The notes beneath the pieces were generated by a model. The model searched no databases. It saw nothing but the letters and a program-made list of their open reading frames with translations, and was not told the origin of the DNA. Shown piece after piece: positions 1-6,288 of a stretch of 12,556 nt of DNA (its first letter is position 1; each line of letters begins with the position of its first letter). Both the position numbers and the translations under genes were made by a program. This stretch comes from Candidatus Bathyarchaeota archaeon (GTDB lineage: Archaea; Thermoproteota; Bathyarchaeia; 40CM-2-53-6; FEN-987): assembly GCA_003152955.1 (NCBI GenBank), contig PMBQ01000376.1, forward strand, positions 1 to 12,556, written 5' to 3'.

Positions 1-1031
1 CCACAGGAGTGGATGCGATTGCTTCAGCTTTCCCTTATTTGTGGCCGTATCGCGTTGTCTTATCACTGCTGCTCTTAGCGGCTATAACGCTGCTGAACTT
101 GAGAGGCATACGTGAAACCGGTATCATAATGGCGGTCCCGGTCTACTTGTTCCTTCTAGCGTACCTTCCTATGCTCGGCTATGGTGCGGTGCGTCTCTCC
201 CTGCAACCACCGTCGCTGCTTGCCTCCACTGCACCTCCGGCCTCACAGCCCATGTCCACATTCCTATTGTTGTACACATTTTCGACTGGATGTACCGCAA
301 TGACTGGGATAGAGGCGATCAGTAATGGTGTCCCTTCTTTTAGATCTCCTCAGACTAAGAACGCTGGCCAGACCATGTTAATCATGGCATTATTGATGGG
401 AGTCTTGTTTCTGGGGAGTGTCGGGCTAACGCAGGTTCTTGGTGTTGTAGCTGGTCCTCAAGAAACGATTTTGTCTGCCTTGGCTCGTCGCCTAGTGGGC
501 AACGGCACGACCTACTTCATCATCCAAGCAAGTACAATGCTAATTCTCACTGTAGGCGCCAATACCAGTTTTGCAGGCTTACCTCGTCTCTTGAGTGTTA
601 TGGCAGATGACAAGTTCCTCCCACAAAACCTGACAAAAGTCAGCTCTCGAGGAGTATTCGCGAACGGAATCCTACTATTGGCACTGGCAGCCGGTCTCTT
701 AATAGTGGTATTTTCCGGAAGCAGCCATGCCTTAGTTCCTCTTTTCGCAGTGGGTGTGTTTCTTGCCTATACACTTTCACAGACGGGTATGGTGCGACAC
801 TGGAGACGCGAACACGGTAGACGGTGGAAACTGAAAGCGTTCCTAAACGGCACGGGGGCCTTGGCCACAGGAATAACGTTCATCATAGTTGGCGCCACAA
901 AATTCGCCAGTGGAGCATGGATCGCTATTCTCTTGATTCCTATGCTGGTTTTTCTATTCCTTCAGATTCACCACCGTCGTAAGGAAACAGAACATGAATT
1001 CCAGAATCCCAGTATTATCCGTGTAACCTGA
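1..1031 (+). CDS. KimA/YdaO-like APC-superfamily permease, 5'-truncated by window edge
   Basis: This is a polytopic membrane transporter of the APC superfamily. The reading frame is open from base 3 to the TGA at 1029-1031. The GTG at 9 is almost certainly internal, because the sequence begins inside a conserved part of the family. About 9 hydrophobic segments remain of the usual 12. Recognisable signatures, numbered from the GTG, are LLNLRGIRETG near residue 30, the unwound-helix segment GCTAMTGIEAISNGVPSF near 93-111, and TKFASGAWIAILLIPML near 296-312. The last two closely resemble the KimA/YdaO potassium transporters, so K+ uptake is the best guess. Amino-acid transport cannot be excluded. 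The protein ends about 20 residues after the last membrane helix, so the roughly 150-residue C-terminal soluble domain of Bacillus KimA is absent. It converges with acs. I judge about 130 N-terminal residues to be missing. Confidence 0.8.
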   Translation, partial: TGVDAIASAFPYLWPYRVVLSLLLLAAITLLNLRGIRETGIIMAVPVYLFLLAYLPMLGYGAVRLSLQPPSLLASTAPPASQPMSTFLLLYTFSTGCTAMTGIEAISNGVPSFRSPQTKNAGQTMLIMALLMGVLFLGSVGLTQVLGVVAGPQETILSALARRLVGNGTTYFIIQASTMLILTVGANTSFAGLPRLLSVMADDKFLPQNLTKVSSRGVFANGILLLALAAGLLIVVFSGSSHALVPLFAVGVFLAYTLSQTGMVRHWRREHGRRWKLKAFLNGTGALATGITFIIVGATKFASGAWIAILLIPMLVFLFLQIHHRRKETEHEFQNPSIIRVT

Positions 1032-1033
1032 AT

Positions 1034-1098
1034 GGGGCTATCTGCGAGAATTTCGAGATCTGTCGCTGAGATGTCTGCGAGCCCCTGTCTCCGCTTTT
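1034..1098 (+). terminator. possible terminator between convergent permease and acs
   Basis: The 68-nt gap between convergent genes contains the inverted repeat GGGGCT (1034-1039) / AGCCCC (1080-1085). It encloses a smaller stem, ATCT...AGAT with CGA/TCG inside (1040-1059). A T-run follows at 1094-1098, partly downstream of the acs stop. The arrangement would suit termination of the permease transcript. Archaeal termination needs mainly the U-tract, so the hairpin's role is uncertain. Confidence 0.3.
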
Positions 1099-1099
1099 T

Positions 1100-3067
1100 C
1101 TACTTTGTCGCTTCAGCCTTACGGATTTCCGCTTGCAGTTCGCCGTAGGCGTTTTTCATTTCTTGGACGCTTGTTTCGTCTTCTATTGTGGTGATATCTC
1201 CTATTGGTTGTCCTTCGGCTACGGCCTTGACTACTCGTCTCATGATTTTTGCGCTTCGCGTCTTTGGTAGTTTGCTTACGAAGTAGATGGCCTCCGGTAC
1301 TGCGATTGGTCCTATGGTTGTTCTGACATGATTCGACAATTCCTTTTTCAGCTCGGGAGTTGGAGCATAGTTTGGTTTGAGAACAACAAACGCCACTGGT
1401 ACTTGCATCTTGACAGGATCGGCTTTGCCGATCACGGCGGATTCAGCGACGGCGGGATGTGAGATCAATGCATCCTCTAATTCTATTGTTCCGATTCTGT
1501 GACCTGCCACCTTCAGAACCTCGTCCGCCCTACCGAGAAGCCAGAAGTAATTGTCATCGTCCCGCATAGCATAGTCGCCGGCATAGTAAACTCCTGGAAA
1601 TCTCGAGAAGTAAACTTGCTTGAATTTCTCAGCGTCGTTCCAGAGCGTCATGAATTGCCCTGGCCATGGGCGTTTAATCACAATGTAGCCTTTCTCTCCT
1701 GCTCTGGCTGGTTTGCCTTCTTCACTGTAGACATCGGGCTCGACGCCTGCGATCGGGAGTGTCGCGGAACCGGCCTTGAGCGGTATTTTAGCTATGCCAG
1801 GTTGAGGGCTGATCAGGATTCCGCCGGTCTCAGTTTGCCACCAAGTGTCGACGATCTGACATTTTTCGCGGCCGATGTTCTTGAAGTACCAGTACCAGGC
1901 TTCGGGGTTTATTGGTTCACCAACGGAGCCCAGTAACCTCAACGAGTTGAGGTTGTGTTTCTGCACCCACTGCTCTCCGAGTTTCATATGCATCCTAATT
2001 GCGGTTGGACTTGTGTAGATGATTGTGACCTTGTAGTCTTCGATGAGGCTCCACCAGCGATCGGGCTGCGGATAGTCAGGGGTACCCTCGTACATGAGCG
2101 AAGTGGCACCCGCTATTAGAGGGCCGTAGACGATGTACGTATGGCCTGTTATCCATCCAATGTCGGCTGTGCACCAGTACACATCATCATCCTTGATGTC
2201 GAAGACCGTTTTCTGCGTGTAGTAAGCATAGGTCATGTATCCTCCAGTGCTGTGAGTCGTCCCCTTGGGTTTTCCAGTAGTTCCAGAAGTGTACAATATG
2301 AAAGCTGGGTGAACACTCTCTACTTGTTCCGATTCGACGAATTTCTCCGCTGATTCTAGCAGTTCGTGGTACCACAGATCGCGTTCCGGCTGCATGGTCA
2401 CCGAGTTGCCCGCTCGCTTTACTACTATGACCTTCTCCACACTACTCGTTTGTTTGATCGCTTCATCGACGATAGGTTTCAGTTCGAGCGTTTTCCCTCT
2501 TCTGAACGAGCCGTCGGAAGTGATCACGAGCTTGGAGGTTGAGTCGTTGACTCTGCTCGCGATCGCTTGGGCCGTGAAACCGGCGAAGATTACGGAATGA
2601 ATCGCTCCGAGTCGAACACATGCAAGCATGCTGATGGGAAGTTCGGGAATCATGGGTAGGTAAATTGTGATCCTATCTCCTTTCTTCACTCCCAGCTTCT
2701 TGAGCGCTGAGGCGAGCTTGTTCACTTCTACATAGAGATCGTTGTAGGTGAGCTTACGCTTCTCGCCGTTTTCGCCCTCCCAGTAATAGGCAACCTTATT
2801 CTTCCTCGGACCAGCGACCTGTCGATCCAACGCATTGTGAGACATGTTGGTTCTCCAGTTGGGGAACCATCTTCCATAAGGTGGCTGATCCATCTCTTCG
2901 AAGGTCGGTCCGTCTTTCTTGGACCAGAAGAGATCTTCGGCGACTTTGCGCCAGAACGAATCTGGCTCCTGAAGGCTCTTTCTGTGGTTTTCCTCTAGAA
3001 TCTTGATTCCAGGTTTGGTGTCGGGGAAGATCATAGTTGAAGTGGGGAGAATTTCTCGCAGTGCCAT
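1100..3067 (-). CDS. acs: AMP-forming acetyl-CoA synthetase
   Basis: This enzyme activates acetate (and probably propionate) to the acyl-CoA with ATP, releasing AMP and PPi, in the cytoplasm. At 655 residues it has normal full length for Acs. In order it shows: an N-terminal Acs cap region; the phosphate-binding loop YTSGTTGKPKG (259-269); GWITGHTY (304-311), part of the acyl pocket; GSVGEP (380-385); the TWWQTETGG motif (408-416), whose Trp410 closes the pocket to small acids; YAGD (495-498); the hinge segment GRADEVLKVAGHRIG (512-526); and PKTRSAKIMRR with catalytic Lys607. The residue before this lysine is Ala instead of the near-universal Gly, altering the PX4GK acetylation motif. The ATG at 3067 has an AGAGGA Shine-Dalgarno site 7 nt upstream and a TATA box about 55 nt upstream, so it is transcribed separately from the dehydrogenase gene 115 nt upstream. 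The stop is TAG. Acetate or propionate specificity is inferred from the pocket residues. Confidence 0.96.
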   Translation of the reverse strand: MALREILPTSTMIFPDTKPGIKILEENHRKSLQEPDSFWRKVAEDLFWSKKDGPTFEEMDQPPYGRWFPNWRTNMSHNALDRQVAGPRKNKVAYYWEGENGEKRKLTYNDLYVEVNKLASALKKLGVKKGDRITIYLPMIPELPISMLACVRLGAIHSVIFAGFTAQAIASRVNDSTSKLVITSDGSFRRGKTLELKPIVDEAIKQTSSVEKVIVVKRAGNSVTMQPERDLWYHELLESAEKFVESEQVESVHPAFILYTSGTTGKPKGTTHSTGGYMTYAYYTQKTVFDIKDDDVYWCTADIGWITGHTYIVYGPLIAGATSLMYEGTPDYPQPDRWWSLIEDYKVTIIYTSPTAIRMHMKLGEQWVQKHNLNSLRLLGSVGEPINPEAWYWYFKNIGREKCQIVDTWWQTETGGILISPQPGIAKIPLKAGSATLPIAGVEPDVYSEEGKPARAGEKGYIVIKRPWPGQFMTLWNDAEKFKQVYFSRFPGVYYAGDYAMRDDDNYFWLLGRADEVLKVAGHRIGTIELEDALISHPAVAESAVIGKADPVKMQVPVAFVVLKPNYAPTPELKKELSNHVRTTIGPIAVPEAIYFVSKLPKTRSAKIMRRVVKAVAEGQPIGDITTIEDETSVQEMKNAYGELQAEIRKAEATK

Positions 3068-3118
3068 GAAGTAGTCCTCTCTTTCGAAGTGAGACCGGAA
3101 CCTGAATAAGTTCTTAAC

Positions 3119-3126
3119 TATTTAAT
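3119..3126 (-). promoter_or_regulatory. TATA box of acs
   Basis: On the minus strand this reads ATTAAATA, close to the archaeal box A consensus TTTAWATA. It lies 52-59 nt before the acs ATG. A start of transcription about 25 nt downstream would give a leader of roughly 25-30 nt that includes the AGAGGA Shine-Dalgarno site at 3075-3080. Confidence 0.5.
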
Positions 3127-3182
3127 TCAAATTCCAGTATTACCGCTGTGCGATGATGCCTTGCAGTTTTCTGCTCTGACCA

Positions 3183-4370
3183 TTAAATGGGAGAGAATTC
3201 TCTGCCGAGTAGTTGCATTGCTATGACTAATTTCTGTGCGTTCTTGGTTCCTTCGGCTATGACTGCTTGTCTAACTATGCGAAACACGTGTTGGACATCG
3301 TACTCTGTTGTAGTTCCGAGTCCGCCGTACCATTCCAGCACATCACTTACCGCTTTCACGCAGTGCTCCGAAGCAGTGAGTTTGGCTATTGAAGCGCCGG
3401 TCATCGCATCGTAGAACGACGCTTTGCCCTTGTGGTATTGGTCAACAAGCCACGCTGCGCGGTAAGTCAACCACTTGCATGCTTGAACGTTTGCGTAGTC
3501 TTCGGCGAGTTCAAATTGAATGCCTTCATGGCCGGCGACTGGTTTACCGAATGCTTTCCTTTGTTTGATGTATTCTATGCCCTTCTCGATAGCGGCATCA
3601 GCCGCAGCCACGATACTCATGGTTGTGGGAACTCTAGCGTGGACGAATGACTCGTAGGTCATCTGATATCCAGTGCCCTCGAACCCGACTAGGCATTTTT
3701 CTGGGACGGGTGTATTTTCATAGCGAACTCCCCCTATGTCTATTCCCATGCCAGTGAAACTGGAAGTTGTTATCCCTTTGGAATCTGATGGGATGTAAAG
3801 TAGGCTCATGCCTTTGCTTCCAAGCTCTGGGCGTGTCTTTACTGAGGTGATGTATCCGCCTCCAAACTTTACTACTTCTGGAACGCAGCTAAGACAGATT
3901 TTCTCCCCGTTGACTATGTACTCGTCATCATTCTTCTTCGCGGTTGTGGTTATTGCGGTGAAATCAGTTCCGCAGCTGGGTTCAGTGGAATGGAGTGGGG
4001 TTACCAATCCGTTCTTGACCACCTTCGGCAGAACTTCTTCCTTCAATTCTGCGGTGCCGTAGACTGAAAGTAGGCGGGCGCAGCTGGCTCCGTACCAGGC
4101 TGGCAGACCAGCGAAGCCTGTCGGATCACCACGTGTCATTTCTTCTACTGCAATAATGAACGTTACGTAGTCGGATTGGGACCCTCCGAATTCTGTAGGA
4201 ATTAGAAGGCCGAACAATCCGGCTTGTGTGAAGGCTTTGTGGACTTCTGGGATGAGCGATCTTGCTTGCATTAGCTCCTTCGCTTTTGGAGCCACTGATT
4301 TAGTCATTAGTTCACGAATGGTTCTTCGGAAAAGCTCTTGCTCTTCCGTGAAGGTAAATTCTATTGGCAT
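3183..4370 (-). CDS. acyl-CoA dehydrogenase (FAD-dependent)
   Basis: This flavoenzyme introduces the alpha-beta double bond into acyl-CoA, the first oxidative step of beta-oxidation. It would normally pass electrons to an electron-transfer flavoprotein, and no such gene is in the window. The 395-residue length is normal. The N-terminal helical domain starts at EEQELFRRTIREL. The first family signature is present but altered: HSTEPSCGTD near residue 131-140, where most members have TEPxAGSD. The C-terminal domain has YIKQRKAFGKPV, WYGGLG and IAEGTKNAQ. The Glu in AEGT (373 from this start) matches the catalytic base of medium-chain enzymes (YEGT). A GTG directly upstream (4373) is in frame, but the AAGGAGG site at 4378-4384 is spaced 7 nt from the ATG at 4370 and only about 4 nt from the GTG, so ATG is preferred. 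It lies 12 nt after the hydratase stop and is cotranscribed with it. Chain-length preference cannot be read from the sequence. Confidence 0.93.
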   Translation of the reverse strand: MPIEFTFTEEQELFRRTIRELMTKSVAPKAKELMQARSLIPEVHKAFTQAGLFGLLIPTEFGGSQSDYVTFIIAVEEMTRGDPTGFAGLPAWYGASCARLLSVYGTAELKEEVLPKVVKNGLVTPLHSTEPSCGTDFTAITTTAKKNDDEYIVNGEKICLSCVPEVVKFGGGYITSVKTRPELGSKGMSLLYIPSDSKGITTSSFTGMGIDIGGVRYENTPVPEKCLVGFEGTGYQMTYESFVHARVPTTMSIVAAADAAIEKGIEYIKQRKAFGKPVAGHEGIQFELAEDYANVQACKWLTYRAAWLVDQYHKGKASFYDAMTGASIAKLTASEHCVKAVSDVLEWYGGLGTTTEYDVQHVFRIVRQAVIAEGTKNAQKLVIAMQLLGREFSPI

Positions 4371-4377
4371 CACATAA

Positions 4378-4384
4378 CCTCCTT
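4378..4384 (-). promoter_or_regulatory. Shine-Dalgarno site of acyl-CoA dehydrogenase
   Basis: AAGGAGG on the minus strand overlaps the TAA stop of the preceding hydratase gene. Its 7-nt spacing selects the ATG at 4370 over the adjacent in-frame GTG at 4373. Confidence 0.75.
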
Positions 4385-5177
4385 ACTTTCCTTTGAATTC
4401 CGGTTTCCTCTTCGACATGAATGCTGAAACCCCTTCCATGACATCCTTGGTGGAGAGGGCGATTCCGAAAGCTTGTGCTTCCAATTTCAACCCTATATCC
4501 AAAGGCACTTGCGTTCCGAAATTTATCGTCTCCTTAGCAAGTCTGAGGGCAATGGGTGGTCCGTCAGCCAACTTTCTTGCCAAGGCGACGGTCTCTTCTT
4601 GCAACTTTGCCTTCGGAACGACCTTAGTGACTAATCCTATCCTAGCAGCTTCCTCGGCGGTGATGCGATTTCCAAGCATAATAAGTTCCTTCGCCTTCGG
4701 CAACCCAATGATTCTGACGAGTCGTTGCGTGCCACCCCAACCAGGGATTAGTCCAAGGTTGGACTCTGTTTGACCCATTTCAGCATTCTCAGATGCCACT
4801 CGAAAATCACAGGCTATCGCCATCTCTAATCCCCCGCCCAGGGCATAGCCGTTGAGGGAAGCTATGACGGGTTTACCGATCTTCTCAAGCCGTGAGTACA
4901 GCGCCTGTCCTTTGGCTGACGCTTCCACGGCGGTCGCGGGCGTGAGACCCTGGAATGCTGTAACGTCTGCTCCCGCGCTGAAGGCCTTATCGCCAGCTCC
5001 CGTGATGACAATGCACTTGACTTCTTTGTCTGCTTCGAAATCATCGAGAACTGAGTGCATCTCGTTAACCATGTCGCCAGTGAGCGTGTTGAGTCTGTGA
5101 GGTCTGTTGAGCGTTATCCAGCCGATGCCTTCTTCTTTCTTCACAATGAGCGATTCGTAATGTTTCGGCTCACTCAT
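4383..5177 (-). CDS. enoyl-CoA hydratase/isomerase (crotonase family)
   Basis: This enzyme hydrates trans-2-enoyl-CoA to 3-hydroxyacyl-CoA, following the dehydrogenase encoded just downstream. The 264 residues match a normal single-domain crotonase. The oxyanion-hole segments are AFSAGAD (65-71) and NGYALGGGLE (109-118). Both catalytic acids of the rat mitochondrial hydratase are present with the correct 20-residue separation, Glu118 in GGGLEMA and Glu138 in GQTESNLG, so true hydratase activity is likely. GLIPGWGGTQRL (142-153) is the standard CoA-binding and trimer segment. The ATG at 5177 has GAGGGG 6 nt upstream. It is first in a two-gene unit with the acyl-CoA dehydrogenase. Upstream AT-rich candidates (near 5250-5258 and 5272-5279 on the reverse strand) are too weak to call a promoter. 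Confidence 0.94.
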   Translation of the reverse strand: MSEPKHYESLIVKKEEGIGWITLNRPHRLNTLTGDMVNEMHSVLDDFEADKEVKCIVITGAGDKAFSAGADVTAFQGLTPATAVEASAKGQALYSRLEKIGKPVIASLNGYALGGGLEMAIACDFRVASENAEMGQTESNLGLIPGWGGTQRLVRIIGLPKAKELIMLGNRITAEEAARIGLVTKVVPKAKLQEETVALARKLADGPPIALRLAKETINFGTQVPLDIGLKLEAQAFGIALSTKDVMEGVSAFMSKRKPEFKGK

Positions 5178-5299
5178 CTATTGCCCCTCTCGAAAATTGG
5201 ATGAGAACGTGCCCCGCAGCTGTGACTGCGTTCGCGCATAGGGAACCGGGATATTCTCGGACGTTTTTCTTTGATAATACAATTGACTCTTACTTCCTA

Positions 5300-5347
5300 T
5301 TGGCGTTGCAAGCTGATGAAACTTGGTGATCAGCGTGCAACGACCAA
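5300..5347. repeat. 17-bp imperfect inverted repeat (hairpin)
   Basis: Two arms of 4+7+6 paired bases are interrupted by one A-G mismatch (5311/5335) and one bulged A (5343) around the loop 5318-5328. This is the strongest dyad I found in the window, and it lies outside any convincing gene. It could be RNA structure or a DNA-level site such as a protein-binding dyad or the remnant of a mobile element. Confidence 0.8.
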
Positions 5348-5446
5348 GATACCCGCTGGCCGTATTTCTAACTTGGCTTATGACAAATGGAATAAGTCAG
5401 TAAAGAAATTACTATGCCGACACAAGGGCAGACATAGAATTACCCG

Positions 5447-5477
5447 TAGGCACCTAGGAATGTGAATTCGGTGCCTA
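5447..5477. repeat. 8-bp perfect inverted repeat (hairpin)
   Basis: TAGGCACC (5447-5454) pairs perfectly with GGTGCCTA (5470-5477) around a 15-nt loop. It lies 38 nt before the small membrane-protein ORF at 5516, directly before a TATA-like TAGTTTAAG (5481-5489). No T-run follows, so a classical terminator is unlikely. Confidence 0.6.
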
Positions 5478-5490
5478 TCTTAGTTTAAGT

Positions 5491-5534
5491 GTGAATCATT
5501 CGCTTAGGAAAGAACGTGAATCGTATGCGTAGGA
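5491..5534 (+). repeat. imperfect 25-bp-period direct repeat at the start of a small gene
   Basis: The unit GTGAAT-N8-TAGGA occurs at 5491-5509 and 5516-5534, with about 15 of 19 positions matching. The first copy contains the AGGA that could serve as ribosome-binding site for the GTG opening the second copy. A looser third example, GTGAAT-N10-TAGG, lies at 6220-6239. Short AT-rich repeats like this can arise by chance. Confidence 0.35.
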
Positions 5535-5641
5535 GAACCGTGTCGCAGAGACCTCCTAAGTGGATTGCTATTTTATTTGCACTCGTGGGCGTTGTAATTA
5601 TCTTAGCAAGCATCTACGGTTACGTCATGATGAGCCACTAG
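5516..5641 (+). CDS. small single-pass membrane protein, 41 aa (38 aa from the ATG at 5525)
   Basis: I do not recognise the family. The N-terminus is strongly basic (MRRRTVSQRPPKW), followed by one clear transmembrane helix (IAILFALVGVVIILASIYGYV) of about 21 residues and the short tail MMSH. The positive-inside rule predicts a cytoplasmic N-terminus. The GTG at 5516 has AGGA 6 nt upstream; the ATG at 5525 is the alternative start. A TATA-like TAGTTTAAG lies about 30 nt before the GTG. It is monocistronic on the plus strand between two minus-strand beta-oxidation units. The sharp split between basic head and uniform hydrophobic helix, plus promoter-like and ribosome-binding signals, makes it more than a chance ORF. 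Function unknown. Confidence 0.55.
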   Translation: MNRMRRRTVSQRPPKWIAILFALVGVVIILASIYGYVMMSH

Positions 5642-5876
5642 ACAAGACCCAGCAGAACATGACTAAGTTATCCATCCCTAATTCAGAATAATTGAAAATT
5701 CCTACAAGACTAGCACGGTACCCCGAGTGCATGTCTTAATTCATACGCTAGTATTAGAATGGGTTCAAAGGCTTTTTCTGCTAAGTTGTCTTAGGCCATG
5801 ATTATTCTTGGACAAATGGATGACGCTCATGCAAAGTGCAAGTAAAACAAATGGTTAAGATGAAGCTCGGTTCGCA
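5642..5876. other. intergenic stretch with no supported gene
   Basis: Neither strand carries an ORF above about 20 codons with supporting signals. Only weak stems are visible, such as CTAAG/CTTAG at 5781-5794 after a T-run. GGGTTCAAAG at 5761-5770 resembles a tRNA T-loop, but no acceptor, anticodon or matching T-stem surrounds it. Confidence 0.6.
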
Positions 5877-5993
5877 TTGCGCCCTAGGCCTTCTTTGTTC
5901 GGTTTCTTCTGGTTAGCCCTCGCTGTCACATTCTTCACTATTGCATGGAAAACATACAGGGGTCGGCAAGTGCCAGTGCCCAAGGCGATCTAA
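5877..5993 (+). CDS. possible small membrane protein, 38 aa, TTG start
   Basis: The frame from TTG at 5877 to TAA at 5991 encodes a basic head (RPRPS), one hydrophobic segment (LFGFFWLALAVTFFTIAW) and a basic, proline-containing tail (KTYRGRQVPVPKAI). The open frame extends back only to 5859, with no ATG or GTG start and no clear ribosome-binding site. It is therefore a weak gene call, supported only by the membrane-protein-like composition. A +1 or -1 shift would join it to the ATG at 5860, so a frameshifted start or sequence error is possible. It is followed 15 nt later by another small membrane ORF in the same frame, suggesting a mini-operon. Family and function not recognised. Confidence 0.3.
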   Translation: MRPRPSLFGFFWLALAVTFFTIAWKTYRGRQVPVPKAI

Positions 5994-6008
5994 GAATCAC
6001 GAGGGAAA

Positions 6009-6161
6009 GTGGCGAAGATTAATTCCATATCTATCGCTGATGTGACAAGACTGAAGTCGGTCTTCGATGATACGCTCAAAATCGGAACCATCGCATTCAT
6101 GCTCACTGCAATTGCAGCCATTCTTGAATTTCTAGTCACGTTTGGCTTACTAGTCATGTGA
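6009..6161 (+). CDS. small membrane protein, 50 aa, GTG start
   Basis: From GTG at 6009 to TGA at 6161 the ORF encodes a polar N-terminal half (about residues 1-24, SISIADVTRLKSVFDDTLK) that could form an amphipathic helix. A hydrophobic helix of about 24 residues (IGTIAFMLTAIAAILEFLVTF) follows, with a Glu in the membrane segment, and the protein ends at GLLVM. GAGGG precedes the GTG but only by 3 nt, an unusually close spacing. It lies 15 nt after the possible ORF ending at 5993. I do not recognise the family. An acidic residue within a lone membrane helix often marks a contact with a partner protein, which is inference here. Confidence 0.42.
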   Translation: MAKINSISIADVTRLKSVFDDTLKIGTIAFMLTAIAAILEFLVTFGLLVM

Positions 6162-6237
6162 GACTACCTAGCACCAAACGGTTTGTCATAGTTACTAGTG
6201 CAAATCGTCATTTTCAACCGTGAATATGAAGTACTTA

Positions 6238-6260
6238 GGGTGTAAACCCGGCGCACACCC
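6238..6260 (-). terminator. possible terminator hairpin of the fadD-thiolase-DUF35-HACD operon
   Basis: GGGTGT (6238-6243) and ACACCC (6255-6260) form a 6-bp stem with an 11-nt loop, about 30 nt beyond the stop of the last gene in the operon. No strong T-run follows on the minus strand, so the call is weak. Confidence 0.25.
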
Positions 6261-6288
6261 GAATGAGCCTTGTAACTGCTTAGGCCAC

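Larger units (their letters stand above)
5300..5477 (+). ncRNA. candidate structured non-coding RNA or structured regulatory element
   Basis: The segment begins with a long imperfect inverted repeat. TTGG (5300-5303), CGTTGCA (5304-5310) and GCTGAT (5312-5317) pair with ATCAGC (5329-5334), TGCAACG (5336-5342) and CCAA (5344-5347). That is 17 base pairs with one A-G mismatch, one bulged A and an 11-nt loop. Weaker stems follow: CTTAT/ATAAG (5377-5396), AGTAA/TTACT (5399-5413) and TGCC/GGCA (within 5415-5428). It ends with an 8-bp hairpin, TAGGCACC/GGTGCCTA (5447-5477). CCAAG at 5344-5348 can alternatively pair with CTTGG at 5372-5376, so two exclusive folds are possible. A weak TATA-like TGATAATA (5272-5279) would place a plus-strand transcript start near 5300. 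Strand is not proven; on the minus strand this would be far-upstream leader of the hydratase gene. It matches no RNA family I can recognise. Confidence 0.35.

Noticed and set aside
1499..2600. Several plus-strand and out-of-frame ORFs inside acs
   Set aside because: They are shadows of a complete, motif-verified acs gene and have no start signals of their own.
5271..5465. A 64-codon basic plus-strand ORF (TTG start; alternative ATG at 5316)
   Set aside because: It has no ribosome-binding site, its composition fits no fold, and it runs across the long hairpin arms and into the second hairpin. RNA or DNA structure explains the segment better.
5761..5771. GGGTTCAAAGG resembling a tRNA T-loop
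   Set aside because: The T-stem does not pair properly and there is no acceptor stem, anticodon arm or D-arm around it.
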